Shown here piece by piece: positions 23,174-34,799 of a DNA stretch of 64,000 nucleotides (position 1 is the stretch's first letter; the number at the start of each line of letters is the position of its first letter). Source of the DNA: Oegoconia quadripuncta (taxonomy: Eukaryota > Arthropoda > Insecta > Lepidoptera > Autostichidae); NCBI GenBank assembly GCA_949316235.1, contig OX438742.1, positions 12,337,315 to 12,401,314 of the forward strand. Reading direction: 5' to 3'. Position numbers and translations under genes: made by a program. The notes beneath the pieces are model-generated. The model ran no database searches. It had not been told where the DNA came from and saw only the letters and a list, made by a program, of their open reading frames with translations.

Positions 23174-24757
23174 TACATACATACATACATACATAATGTC
23201 ACGCCTGTTTCCCATTGGGGTAGGCAGAGACCACAGACTTCCACTTGCTACGATCCTGACACACCTCTTCTGCTTCCTTCACTCTCATAAGGTTGTTCAT
23301 ACATGCTCGTCGGTTTAGGGTACTCTTGACTTGGCCTTTCTTTAAGACGTCCCCGATTTGATCATGGTACGTTCGCCGTGGTCTTCCCCTACCAACACTA
23401 CCATCCACATTCGCTTTGTATATCTCTTTCGTAAGTCTTCTTTCATTCATCCTCTCCACATGTCCAAACCATCTCAGCATACCTTTTTCAATCTTTGTCA
23501 CTACATCTTCATTCACACTGCTTAACTCCCTAATTACACTATTTCTGATTTTATCTTTCAGAGTCACCCCATTCATACTTCTCAATGATCTCATTTCCAC
23601 TGCATTTATTCTACTTTCATTCTTCTTTTGCCATACCCAGCATTCACTCCCGTAAGTCAATGTTGGAACCAGCACCCCGCCATGAACAGCCAACCGAGCT
23701 TTTTTGGACACATTCTGGCTCCTCATAAAGGCATGCAGTGCTCCATTTACCTGATTTCCGGCATTCACTCTTCTTTCGATGTCCTTCTCACACTTACCAT
23801 CCCTTGTAAACAGTGAACCCAAATACACAAATTCACGCACTTGCTCCACTTTTTCTCTGTCTATCAAAATATTGCAATCCGTCATACATACCCCTCTCTC
23901 AAATACCATAACTTTCGTTTTAATCACATTGACTTTCATTCCTTTTTCTTTCAAAGCCGTATTCATAAGTGTTACCATCTCTTGTAACTCCTCTTGGGAC
24001 GACGCAAGGATTACTTGATCATCGGCATAGAGGAGACATTTGACGAGTAACCCATTCATTCTCAATCCACATTCATACTCTTTCAATATTTGCAGGCAAC
24101 TGTCCATGAATAAGTTAAACAGCCATGGGGACGCAACACAACCCTGTCTAACACCTTTCTCGATGCTAAACCATTTAGTATACGCCCCATTAATCCTGAC
24201 ACAAGCACTGGAATCTTCATAAAGTGATTTCAGTGCTCGTATCAAGTTGCTGTCTACCCCATACATAGACAATGCTGACCACAATTCATTCCTCATCACT
24301 TTGTCATAGGCCTTTTCCAAATCCACGAAAGCGCAATAGACTTTTTGGTCTTTTGACAGGAATTTTTCGGCTATGCATCGCAAGGAAAAGACCTGATCCA
24401 TACATCCCATTCCTCTTCTAAATCCTGCTTGTACGTCCCACATTTTTTCATCCGTCTCGGCAATTACCCTTTCAATTAACACTTTTGCATACAATTTGCC
24501 GACAATGCTGAGAAGGCTGATTCCTCTATAATTTTTGCAGTCTTGCTGTGACCCTTTCCCTTTGTAAAGCGGAACGATGACAGCCTTGCACCAGTCACAT
24601 GGAACTTGGCCGCTTCTCCAGCATAAATTAAAAAGGCGGTACAGTTGACTTGCCACTATGCCATGTCCAGCCTTCAGCATCTCGACTGAAACTCTGTCAT
24701 ACCCTACAGCCTTACCTGACTTCATACCTTTCAACGCTTTCAGAATATCGTACGTCA
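23174..24757 (-). mobile_element. 5'-truncated RTE/L1-type LINE with a long intact reverse transcriptase frame
   Basis: The minus strand carries about 520 uninterrupted codons of polymerase. It starts inside [21 protein letters not shown] and has [20 protein letters not shown], then [13 protein letters not shown] (motif A), [18 protein letters not shown] (motif B) and [11 protein letters not shown] (motif C). [13 protein letters not shown], an RWFGHVERM segment, a GRGRPRRT box and a final [18 protein letters not shown] follow. All three catalytic Asp are present. The endonuclease is lost by 5' truncation at about 24757; the codons between there and 24833 look like flanking DNA. The 3' end is an ACAT microsatellite (23174-23195, plus-strand reading) rather than poly(A). 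A second, decayed copy of this family's tail lies at 51631. Confidence 0.9.
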
Positions 24758-24859
24758 AATTAAACATAAATCGTGTATGAAAAAAGGGTCTTGAACGCAG
24801 AACATTACTTTTTTCGCAAAATGTCACTTTCATAAAACGACACTATCACAGAATGACAT

Positions 24860-27800
24860 TCACAGCCTCCAATCGCTTAAATTTACATAAAATAATTTTT
24901 GATCTTAAATTCATACACCCCCAATTAAAGTTTAACAAAATAAATAATCTTATTTACAATAATTTGAGAATTAGTAATGATATAATTATTACTATTAAAC
25001 ATTTTGATATAATTATTTATTGTTGTTGCATTCAAATCATATGTACAAATATTAAGTTATTTTATCTAAGCAACGAACCACCATAATGCACACAACTCTT
25101 ATAATAAATAAATAACTATCCACTACACCAATCGGTCGTCATACCTCATAAATTATTATACGTATAAAAATTAAAGTATAAAGTTTCTAATTAATATTTT
25201 ACTCATTACCTGATAATGTGAATTATTAAATAAGTACATATAAAAAAAAAATATTGTAAATGATATTAATTGGAATATGTGAATGTCATTTGACGACGTT
25301 TGTTGCGCTGCGGCTGTGATTAGTTCCGCTAGGGGCATGTTTATTTTATGTAATGGACATTTGTACTCCAGTTATGTATGATGTTTGTAATTATAATATG
25401 CATTTATTTAAAAAAATAACTATATAGTATTTATCAACTATCTGGTAACCATAATACAAGCCTCTTAAGTTAGTGTGGAAATAGATGGTGTTGTGTGTAA
25501 TGATGTCCGATAATATTTTATTCTGTAAAAGTGACTTTCTGTGAATATTATTATAATAGTGTTTTGCGAATATGACCAAATTTTTCGACGTCTCATTATG
25601 CGAATGCGTTCTGCGTCAAGACTAAAAAACTAAGGTGTAAGGTGAAAGTTAGCGAATAAACTGATTTTTATAGATTTATATTTTACTGTTTAATTTATAC
25701 GCGAATACGATAAAGTATTAAGTTACCAATTGAGATACGCCATTTTGTACGTAATGACTAAGTTTTTTACTTTGTATATTTATGAAAATCAATATTTTTC
25801 AACAGAAATGAATTGAAGGACATGATAATTTACTGATATTTACCTTGAGTGACAGATGAACAATAGAATACTATTATGTCTTGAACACTGGCACTCGATG
25901 ATTTCGTAAGCGAGCAAACAGCAATAATTAATTAAATATAAAATTCAGACTTGGTACCTCATTTGGGTAACCTAATTTTTTCTGTCACTTTAAAGCGACT
26001 GGCGAAAGATTGGGTCTACGGAAAGCGTCTGACATGAATTATCGTTTTGAATGATGCCGTGCCAAACATATAAAAACCAGTCGTAGAAAAGTTAGATTTT
26101 AAGTACCTTTAGTACCTAATACCTGTAACCTTTTACAGGTACTGCTGTCAAACTAGAAAGTATGCATACATTTTTTACCTACTTACATCTTTATTGTGAA
26201 AACAAAAGCAGTAGCTTCGATCAAATAACGTAATTTAAATTGAGCCAAAATAATACAATGAAACCTGTAAACGTGAACACTGCCTTTTAAATTACTATTC
26301 AGATACTTCCAAAAACAGGAATGGCACAAATGTGTGTTATTCATTTAATTCATTTATTTTCATATAACAGAGGTCTATTTTACACGTTTGATTATAATTA
26401 CTACAAATTATCAGTAACGCTATTTAATAAGTGAATACACAAATTATTCATACTTTCTGACATTGCACCTGACAGATAAATACATTTGTGTTTTATTAAA
26501 TAGGATACACCGATTTGTGTTTGTTATTTTATACTGTATACTATTTGTTGTTTTATACTTATTTTACCAGTGTCACGTGTTGAGTCATTTTACGGGTGTT
26601 AAATATAAAGTATATTAATTAAGTTTTCAAAGAAATTCCTTTAAATGGAAATTATTCTGTATCAAACAAACTTCGCTTGATAAATAAATCGTAGAATTTA
26701 GCTTTCCCATTAACAGATTTCGTTTAAAAGTAATATCGTTAAAATAAACTTAAAGGAAATACTTATCGAGTTATTTTCGACGAAAGGTTAATCGAGGAAA
26801 CAACAAGATTAATAGTGTTTATAATCATTCATCATCACCATCATCCTTTAATTTCGAAGACGTGTTTATAAAATTCAATAACTTTTTCTTCAATGAAGTA
26901 TACAAAATATGACTTCTCACATGTTTTTTCTAATTGTAAAAATGGTACCTTTCTATAGATTTAATTTTCCCATACTTATAATGACTAGAATACTTATGAC
27001 TTACAAGATTTCTTTCGGTGTTGCGAGCGAAATATAATAACGAGTGTACAAACTCAAAAATAGATCCACTGTTTTTAACGTCGCCTTGAATGTAATTAAA
27101 TGTTATGCGAATTTATTTTTAATTTTGTTTTCACATACCAAGTTGCAAGGAAAGAACTCGTTATAGTTTTAGTCACTAGTTTCCCGTTCAAAATATTAAG
27201 TTAAGTTTATAAAAATTGTAATAAGTAATTTACGCCTCGCAAAATGAAAGAAAGTGCGATTTAACAAAAAATATGGACTACTTTGAGGTTTTGTTAGGAA
27301 GTAACATACAGTAAGTTTACAATCTTTAGGTACCCAAGTTAGTCATACTATGTATACCTAATCGTTTGACTTATTATTACATTATTGCGTAGTTTAGCAT
27401 AAGAATTTTTACGATTTATATTAAGGATAACATTTGAATGCTGTATTGTGTGTACTTGTATAAATGATTTTACAATTCCAACGATTTATGAGACCATGTT
27501 GAAATACAATTTAGATGTTTTAAATAATTAATGACATTGCGGTAGTCGGGGTAGTCGGGGAGTTGGCGTATCTCAGGTATGTTTTGTGACTCGCAGATTT
27601 ACAATAGTCAAATTGTAACGATACTATACTCGTACAGGTGCTACTTATTTTATTTTGTGTTTATGATCCTAAATTGTCAGATAATTTTATTATTGTACAT
27701 CGGTTGAATGAGTAAGAATCGCTAAGAGTGCTTATCAAAAGGTCAGGGTATGATCTGCAATATTCTAGTCATATTTATTTTTATGAGGATTAAAACTCTT

Positions 27801-28185
27801 TTATATAACTGCTAAAGAAATAGAATGTTAACATTATGTACACCTCAATAAAATAATTATATAAAACTGATTATATATATATTTTTTACTATATTCTACA
27901 TTGCCATGTCGAACAGAGTTTTATTTTTACAGATTAGGTATAAAACAAGTAGGATACAGGCAAACACAATCCGTGTTTTAAAAATTGAATTGATGAGCAT
28001 ATTATTTGGGAATTCCAAGCTATCTCCCCGTCTGCCCTTCTTAAACAATTGAAATAAGTATTTCCAATGTAATTTAATATTTTTAATATATGCAATTTTG
28101 ATAATTAATAGGTTTGATGTCTAAGTGGTCATATATTAATTATTGATGGTAGCATTTTTAATATTATGTGTTATATATCATTCAT
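24860..28185. other. AT-rich interval without supported genes
   Basis: Apart from the tiny SINE remnant at 25103-25143 I see no exon with both splice sites and no recognised repeat. A short tandem 'ggtagtcggggtagtcgggg' lies near 27541. Confidence 0.4.
25103..25143 (-). repeat. Minimal SINE family 3 remnant (head joined to tail)
   Basis: Minus-strand reading gives GACGACCGATTGGTGTAGTGG plus ATAG, the first 26 bases of SINE family 3 (full copy at 42736-42967). It is followed immediately by TTATTTATTTATTAT, which matches that family's ATTT-type tail. The body of about 200 bp is missing. Confidence 0.6.
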
Positions 28186-28187
28186 CA

Positions 28188-28381
28188 TCCGAACAGCCAA
28201 GGCATGGAACTCCCTTCCGGCGTCAGTTTTTCCTGAATCCTACAACCTTGGGATCTTCAAGAGCAGAGTGAATAGGCATTTACTGAGATCGCGTGCTTCA
28301 TCTCCGACTACATCGTCACTTTCCATCAGGTGAGATTGTGGTCAAACGCGAATCCAGTCAATCACAAAAAAAAAAAAAAAT
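28188..28381 (+). mobile_element. CR1-type LINE 3' end with poly(A)
   Basis: Translation reads RTAKAWNSLPASVFPESYNL, then FKSRVNRHLL, the C-terminal closing motif of CR1/jockey-type reverse transcriptases. A short 3' UTR (CATCAGGTGAGATTGTGGTCAA) and an A-run follow. Only about 190 bp were copied. The UTR matches the end of SINE family 1 at 24 of 28 positions. Confidence 0.8.
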
Positions 28382-28502
28382 ATAATAAGAAAAATAAAAT
28401 AATACTAATCCGGCTCACGTGTAAAACGTGTCGTGAGAATGCAAATTGTGGTTGTCTTTAAAATATGGTGTAATTGTTAATCATATCTAATTAAAATTTT
28501 AG

Positions 28503-28963
28503 AGCTACCTCCACTAATGAGCGATTTTCCAGAAGGTCAATCTATATTCCATTTGTAATAGATGGCATTGGACAGAACTCGACTGCCATGGTCGCAAGAA
28601 AAATATTAAATCAAAGAATGCAAAGAGGTTTATGTAATTATGGATCTATCATTTTGTATCTTGCGAAATAAATTGATTTTTGATATTGCTATTGTTTATT
28701 TATATCACGTAATCACTAAAGCAGCGCTGTATCCATTGTTTTAAAATACGGCTTTATATGCAGAAGCTGTTGCCAAATTTCTTGCTTTGACAGTTGACGA
28801 TACACTTCTCGGTGCCATGCATGGATGGAGTTATTTAGAACAATTTTTGTCTAAACCTGATTTGAAAATCGCTCATTCATTAATGCTAGTACAAAAATAT
28901 TATTGCTTAGTAACTTCATACATAGGTGAAGTCAGTGAGCGTCATTTTTCACAAATTGTATAA
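28503..28963 (+). CDS. Two-exon gene fragment of unknown function
   Basis: Exon 28503-28627 (acceptor AAATTTTAG, donor G|GTTTATG) and exon 28764-28963 (acceptor TTATATGCAG, stop TAA at 28961) join in phase through G|AA. The joined frame gives about 107 residues without a stop. It includes RRSIYIPFVIDGIGQNS in exon 1 and DDTLLGAMHGWSYLEQFLS in exon 2. Both exons are open far longer than expected in this AT-rich DNA. I do not recognise a family. The upstream exon must supply two bases of the first codon and was not found. A possible internal donor, ATAG|GTGAAG, at 28925 would give an alternative end. It may be a partial or decaying host gene. Confidence 0.45.
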
Positions 28964-29620
28964 ATCTCTTAATTATAGCGAATTTTGGATATAAAACAAC
29001 GATACTTAATAATTCATGTATTTGTTGTCTTCGTAACAAAATCGTGTGCTTGTGTGTAACATAAATGATTAATTTTTAAAATCATTTTTCCTTCTTTGTG
29101 CAAGTCAACTTTTATTCATAAGTACTTATTATTGGCCCCTTCGTCTAGCAAAACATCTTCATTACACCATTTCAATTTTGAAAAGTTTAGGTAAGTAATA
29201 ATTTAGGCGGGATTAGTTTTCTTTATAAACCAAACTAATATTATTGAAGATCAAACTTGCTAACGCAAATTGTTATAGGCCATAATTGTACGTTACATTT
29301 TTGTGGTATTTTTAAGTATGTTTGACAGATATGAAAGGACAATCAATTTGGTTAACTTGTGTTTATCACTTCTGCTCCTGGTGCCACGCTAATACATACT
29401 ACTTTGCCTATGGCGTGGCTATCGTTACGCTTAGAAGCGTAGTGTTTTTATTGTTGTACGTATTTGTAATTTTATCATTTGTGCGACTTTGATGTATTGA
29501 CTGGCTTTATTGATATTTTGTAACGTGTAAACTTGATATAATTTTAATAAATATTTTTTCATTCATAATTTGAAATTTTTATTTAAATCTAGACTGGCGA
29601 GGTAATTGACATTTCCTAAC

Positions 29621-30978
29621 ATGTCTAGAACTAATCCGGCTGTAAGCGAATCTAAATTTACAAGAGGCGAAAAGTGTATATATATCCATCTAATAGTTAC
29701 TTTTATTTTGATTTTAATATGTATACTTATATATTTTATACATTTATGTGTCGACAGTCATTCCGCCCATGATGCTCTAAAAATAACTCGACGTGCAGGG
29801 GAAGGTAACAATACCTACTCTAATTTTTATAATTTGTGTTTATTCTGAGAAGCCTGGCGTGTTTACATTTTATTTTAGGTGATGAAGAGCCGGAGTATTC
29901 ACCGGTAGGTTTTGTTTATCTGGACATAAAACCGACGAGGCGGATTTGTGATACACTACTATTGCGAGAAAAATGGTCTCTATCTCCGGCACACTGTACC
30001 GCCCTGCGTTCTGACCCTGACATGTCACATTTATTAAGGGCATGGAGAATCAACTATCGAAATCGTCATTTGAAATCCGTAGGCTAGTCTTAGCGTCTGC
30101 TATCGTCTCTTTTAGCTGTGCAATTATTCCTATTTTCTCGTAAACAAACTCTACTAAAAGTAGACTAATAGTAACAAACCTATCATGTATTTCTAACGCA
30201 GAATCTAACATCAAACGAAGCATACCACATCCTCATTTCAGTAGAGATGATTTTAGTAACAACATTGGACTATTTCAGCATGAAAACGCTAATGTATTCT
30301 ACAAATATACCTGTAAGTATGTAAATCTCAATCCATAGCAGGTAATATGAAACAAAACTTTATGTTTTCATACCATTTGCGAATAAATCTCTACGGAGTA
30401 GAGTTTTGTCTGTATAAATGGTTTATTTGTAAGGGGTGTAAAAACTTACCTCTTATATGACTGCACTGCGCCATTGCTTGATTTTCATATTTTCAGTAAC
30501 GGCGTCGTTATGTTTCAGTAGCGATTTCTGCTGGCGTTTAATTAACTTCATTTTATAGCCTTCATTTATCTAGTCTGCGCATTATTCACCTGAATTATAC
30601 CCATGTATAAAAACCTGTATATTGTCACGATTTTTCATGAATTGTTAACAATAGCGTCATATTTGAAGATAACATCGATCTGAGGTACTTTTTATTATTA
30701 TATGCGAATTATTTGACTGACTGATTTTTAAAATCTCAGTGCACTTCCCACTAACTCAGTTCTCTCCTATAACTATTATGAAGGCACTGAACGGAAACCC
30801 GAAATTGGCCGAGATCGCTAATAATAATTCCGTAGAACAATATCACTTCAATTCTCATTATAAAGAAGCACACACTAATATTTATCACAGAATTCAGCTA
30901 AATTCAGAATTAAGTTTAATTTTGGTGGCAAAAAGGTGGCACTGGTGGCTAAATAACAAAACTATCCCATTGCGATAG
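29621..30978 (+). CDS. Membrane-anchored serine-protease homologue, four exons
   Basis: The exons are 29621-29804 (ATG), 29879 to about 30064 or 30082, 30202-30312 and 30740-30978 (stop TAG). Exon 1 gives a short basic N-terminus and one hydrophobic segment (LIVTFILILICILIYFIHL, about residues 23-41), a signal-anchor pattern. Exon 2 gives VGFVYL...CDTLLLREKW and SLSPAHC, matching the chymotrypsin-fold region around the catalytic His. Exon 3 has HPHFSRDDFSNNIGLFQ, where the usual catalytic D-I-A-L is N-I-G-L. Exon 4 shows no GDSGGP motif. The predicted product, of about 240 residues, would be a catalytically dead homologue facing outside the cell or a lumen. Introns 1 and 3 are GT-AG in phase 1. 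For intron 2 the strong donor at 30079 is out of phase, so either a weak GT donor (30065) or a GC donor (30083) is needed. A decaying gene is also possible. Confidence 0.6.
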
Positions 30979-30989
30979 TAGCGTCCTCA

Positions 30990-32150
30990 TTTTATTTCAA
31001 CACAATTTCTGGCAAACTGTGCGCATCGTCGACATCTAGTTTGACCAAGAGCGAGACAGAAACGGAGAGCGCAAAAGACAGATTGAATGGGCGCTTTTAC
31101 AAGCAGTCGTCGTAATACTTTCTTTTTTGAATGCGATATGTATTTAGAATTGGTGGATGAAAAGAAATGTTGTAAATGTTTTTTTTATTATTTACGTTAA
31201 TTGGTGGATAAATCGCACACCAAATAAGTATACAACTATTCATTTCGATTCCATCGCGTCGTGCGACGACAAATTATAAGGGCGCTGCGAGGTATTTCAA
31301 AAATTAGGTACGTAACACGGGAATGTAGCACCTACTATCTTGGAGAGTTTTAGTACGTACACAAGGAGATACAATCGACTTTACGACTACTAGATTAGCT
31401 GGCCGCGCGACGCTACCGGAAATGTGAAGGCGACAAGACCATAATTTACTTTCAGTAGGTACCTACCTATTAGCAGATTTAGCAAAAAGAACTTCAGATG
31501 AAATACTAATGAAATGTCTACGTAGATAGGTATACGTACCAATAGTTACGTAATTGGTTAGAATCAGAAGGACGTAAGTATTTTGGGTCTATTTTTACAA
31601 CTAGTTAGAAATGATAGCTTTTGTTAGCTATCAGAAATGTGCTTATTTATGTGTTTCGTTAGACAGACTGATAGGAATGCAAGAAACGGTAGCAAGGGTG
31701 CCAGATAGTTGGAACTGAAAAATTCTAAAGACGCGAGATGGCCTTTGCTTTGTATATTTGAATATATTTTTTTACGCAAAAGGTTCTGCGTGCGCGCAAA
31801 AATCTTTTTGAGCTACAGGGCGAGCTTATAGATGAAGGTGTTAAAACATTCCATGTATACCTATGTACTTATTCATACTGCAGATACAAAAAACAAGATT
31901 GCCAATAACAAAAAAAAATTAGAAAGTACCATTCTAGAACAGGATTTTTTTTTACATAAACGAGTGCCTTTACATACAAAATCGGTGAACGATTTTTAAG
32001 TACCTAATCGTAGGCGATTTATAATTCGTTTTCTCAAACCAAATCCTAATGTTCCATCACAGACCTTCATTTAGTGTAAAACATGAACTAGTTATTTTTA
32101 GATTTCAGATAATTATTTTTTTACTTTGTATTGTATTGTATGTGTATGTG
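30990..32150. other. No supported gene
   Basis: No exon, known repeat or strong structure recognised in this interval. Confidence 0.35.
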
Positions 32151-32160
32151 GCTGTTGCAG

Positions 32161-32680
32161 GTCAACGGAGACCTGTATCACTGCGACCGTTGCCGATCTA
32201 TTGTGATCGCCACTAACCTACAGTTCGTTGCTCAGGTTTGCCTCTTTGAGGAATTGGATAATTTTCCTGGCACCGATGGTTTTTATCTCATCCGGGTGTA
32301 ATAAGTGGCTGCCCAGGTGGATATTGCGTTTACGCATTAGCGGGCCACATTCACACAGCAGATGTGCAGGTGTTTCCTCTGCGAGGAGGCAAAATCTGCA
32401 CATTCCTGTTTCTCGGAGCCCTATGTTGAGCATGTGTTTGCTCAGACAGCAGTGTCCCGTTAGTGCCCTTGTGAGAATGCGTAAATTGTTCCTACTGAGT
32501 GCCAGCGCTTCGCCGGCCGCCTTCTTGTTGAAGGCTTTGATTAGTGATTTGGAGTGTGTTAAACCTGGCGTGTTCGTCCAGAGTTTAAGAGCTGCTTGGG
32601 TGCACCGGTTCCTTAGGGTAAGGCGAATTAGGCTTTTTGAGATACCGCATATTTTTTTACTTACTAATTGTAGCAATCTA
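32161..32680 (-). pseudogene. Non-LTR retrotransposon C-terminal domain remnant
   Basis: A 152-codon minus-strand frame contains LTRALTGHCCLSKHMLNIGL, then CRFCLLAEETPAHLLCECG. This is the Cys/His cluster (C-x2-C ... H-x3-C-x-C) that closes many R1/jockey/I-type LINE polyproteins after the reverse transcriptase or RNase H region. The reverse transcriptase itself is missing. About 55 bp of 3' UTR may follow toward 32161. Confidence 0.75.
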
Positions 32681-33289
32681 CAAATAACACAAACACCACT
32701 TGGTCATAGCTCAAAGTTTTAATGTGCCCATTGTACTCGAGTTTTAACATCGTGTCGTCATTTATTAATTACAAGGTTTAATTGACAAGAAATAAACTAC
32801 ACTACGAAGCATTTTCTTAACAATTTTCATATGCTTTATATATAACAGGCCTGAGGTCCAGGGAGAGGAGCAAATGTATCCTTCCCTGGGTACACCCATC
32901 GTGTAGGTCTGCCAGCTACTGCAATGCAAACCTTCGAGTTTAATAGAACATCGTAAGAGTTGTATCAGAGGGCACGTGTTAAAGCAATTTCGCGTACTGA
33001 AAATTTCACATAAAGTTACTGAATATAGATGAACAGTAAGCCTACCTACTGACTATAGTAATTAATTACAGAGTACTGATGGGTAGAACACTTGTTTCTG
33101 AATTACAAGAAGTGCAATTCCATGCAATTTTAACATCAGATGATCATTAGGTCGATTGTGAGTTAATTTTATTAAAAACAGGCTGACGGAATATCAGTGG
33201 CGCTGTTGTGTATGGTGGTGAATCTTGCCTCCTATAGGACCTGTGAGTTTCCACAGTCGACTTGGATACTTTCCATAAATGCTTTGTCT

Positions 33290-34165
33290 AATGTAAAGAT
33301 AGAATTCATAACATGACGCAGGTTCGCGTATCCTGAAAACTAATCCAGTGCTGGATATAATAGCCTCTCCTGAGGTGGAACACAGAGCCCGATCTTTAAT
33401 TTTACGCTTCCAGTCGTTTCCTGCTGCCCCTGCGGAAATTGTTACTTATAATCGGGGCGCCACACTACGTTTGCCCAGCCGCTGTGTCCATTCCGGAACT
33501 TGTTGGTCCAGTCATCAGCTCTCGGTTCTGTAACAGATATGACCATCCCATATCCAATCCAGCCTATATTCTGAGCTAAGTCAACTACGTTGTCTCGACC
33601 GATTCACCTCGTTCCATATCTTATTCGTACCACTCGAATCCGAAGCCCGGAGTCTTTTACAAAGTCTCCTGTCACTGCTGTACCTGTACTTGCTCACGTA
33701 GAGTTCACTCCAGACTCTGGAAAATAAGCATGTCAAATTATAAAAATCTGACTACATGATCGTTTTACAATAATATAAATACAGCTACATTACAGCAATG
33801 TAGGTAACAAAATTATAAGTATTACTAATTAATAAAAATTGAACTCTGCCCAGCCCATGGTCCCCATAACTCTGAACTCTAGGTCGCCTTATAGGGGCCA
33901 TCCGACACGGCCTACATGACAGCTTTCGCACAGGACGACCGCGGACCCAGGGTTCATAATGGCGCAGCAAATTCCTAATGATAGCACCTGCCACTGGCCC
34001 CACGCCCCGGTGCCCTGGACGTAAAAAGGCGCCTAAATATCCATACACGTGGCGTCCCACACCTGGTTACTCCCTAAGACCACGAGACCTACTAGACGAG
34101 CCTACCAGGTATCTTACCGTCGTCCCTGAACATGCCAAGGCCTCATGATTTAGGGATACTAGGAA
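33290..34165. other. GC-richer block, probably retroelement-derived, unrecognised
   Basis: Two segments (33340-33720 and 33836-34160) are richer in GC than their surroundings. A 91-codon minus-strand frame covers 33785-34060. The composition resembles LINE or LTR element UTRs, but no motif allows a name. Confidence 0.3.
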
Positions 34166-34606
34166 GTGGCAAGAGCTCCAAAGTAGTGATGAATTCTTAT
34201 GCCATTTCTCTAATATTTGTTATTAATGTACTGAACTTGGCTACCTTGTGGTGGCAGGGCGGAGACAAAAATTTCACATTAATAAGTGCATACTGTTGAA
34301 GATTCGCAGCTTGGTCAGCGTCTGTCATGTTGATAGGTTTTTTATACTTGTCGTCTGTCTTCTTATCGTTTGTGCTTCTTGTGAGTAAAATCCTGAAAGT
34401 CGTGATTTTCACCGTCTTTTAGTCCTGAAGCACCCTTCCTGAAAAGGATAATTAACATTTACTAACATTCAATGACGACTCACATTTAGAATAATAGTGG
34501 GTGATGGATTCCAAAATATAAAATAATAATTTTGCATCCAAATGAGCCTAGTGTAGTTGTATTCACAAATTAAAAATTGAGACTTGTTCCAAAATATAAT
34601 CTTACT

Positions 34607-34795
34607 AAATAGCTGTTGCCCGCGATTTTTCAGCAAATTAACAGCAAAGCAAATTTTACCTATAATATGTTAATCCAGGTCCTAATCTGACTACCAACCA
34701 AATTTCATCTAAATCCGTCCAGCCGTTTAGGCGTGAAGAGGTAAAAAACGCACATACCTACTCACAAACTTTCGCATTATAATATTAGTCTGATA
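34607..34795 (-). repeat. Interspersed repeat of the 'TAGCTGTTGCCCGCGA' type
   Basis: Starts with 'tagctgttgcccgcgattttt' and ends with 'ccaaatttcatctaaatccgtccagccgtttaggcgtgaagaggtaaaa...cacaaactttcgcattataatattagt'. This is a very common lepidopteran-type repeat, in inverted orientation to the copies near 2.8 and 9.63 kb. Confidence 0.65.
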
Positions 34796-34799
34796 AATT

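Noticed and set aside
32228..32722. 164-codon plus-strand frame
   Set aside because: Antisense shadow of the LINE C-terminal domain, whose Cys/His motif is on the minus strand.
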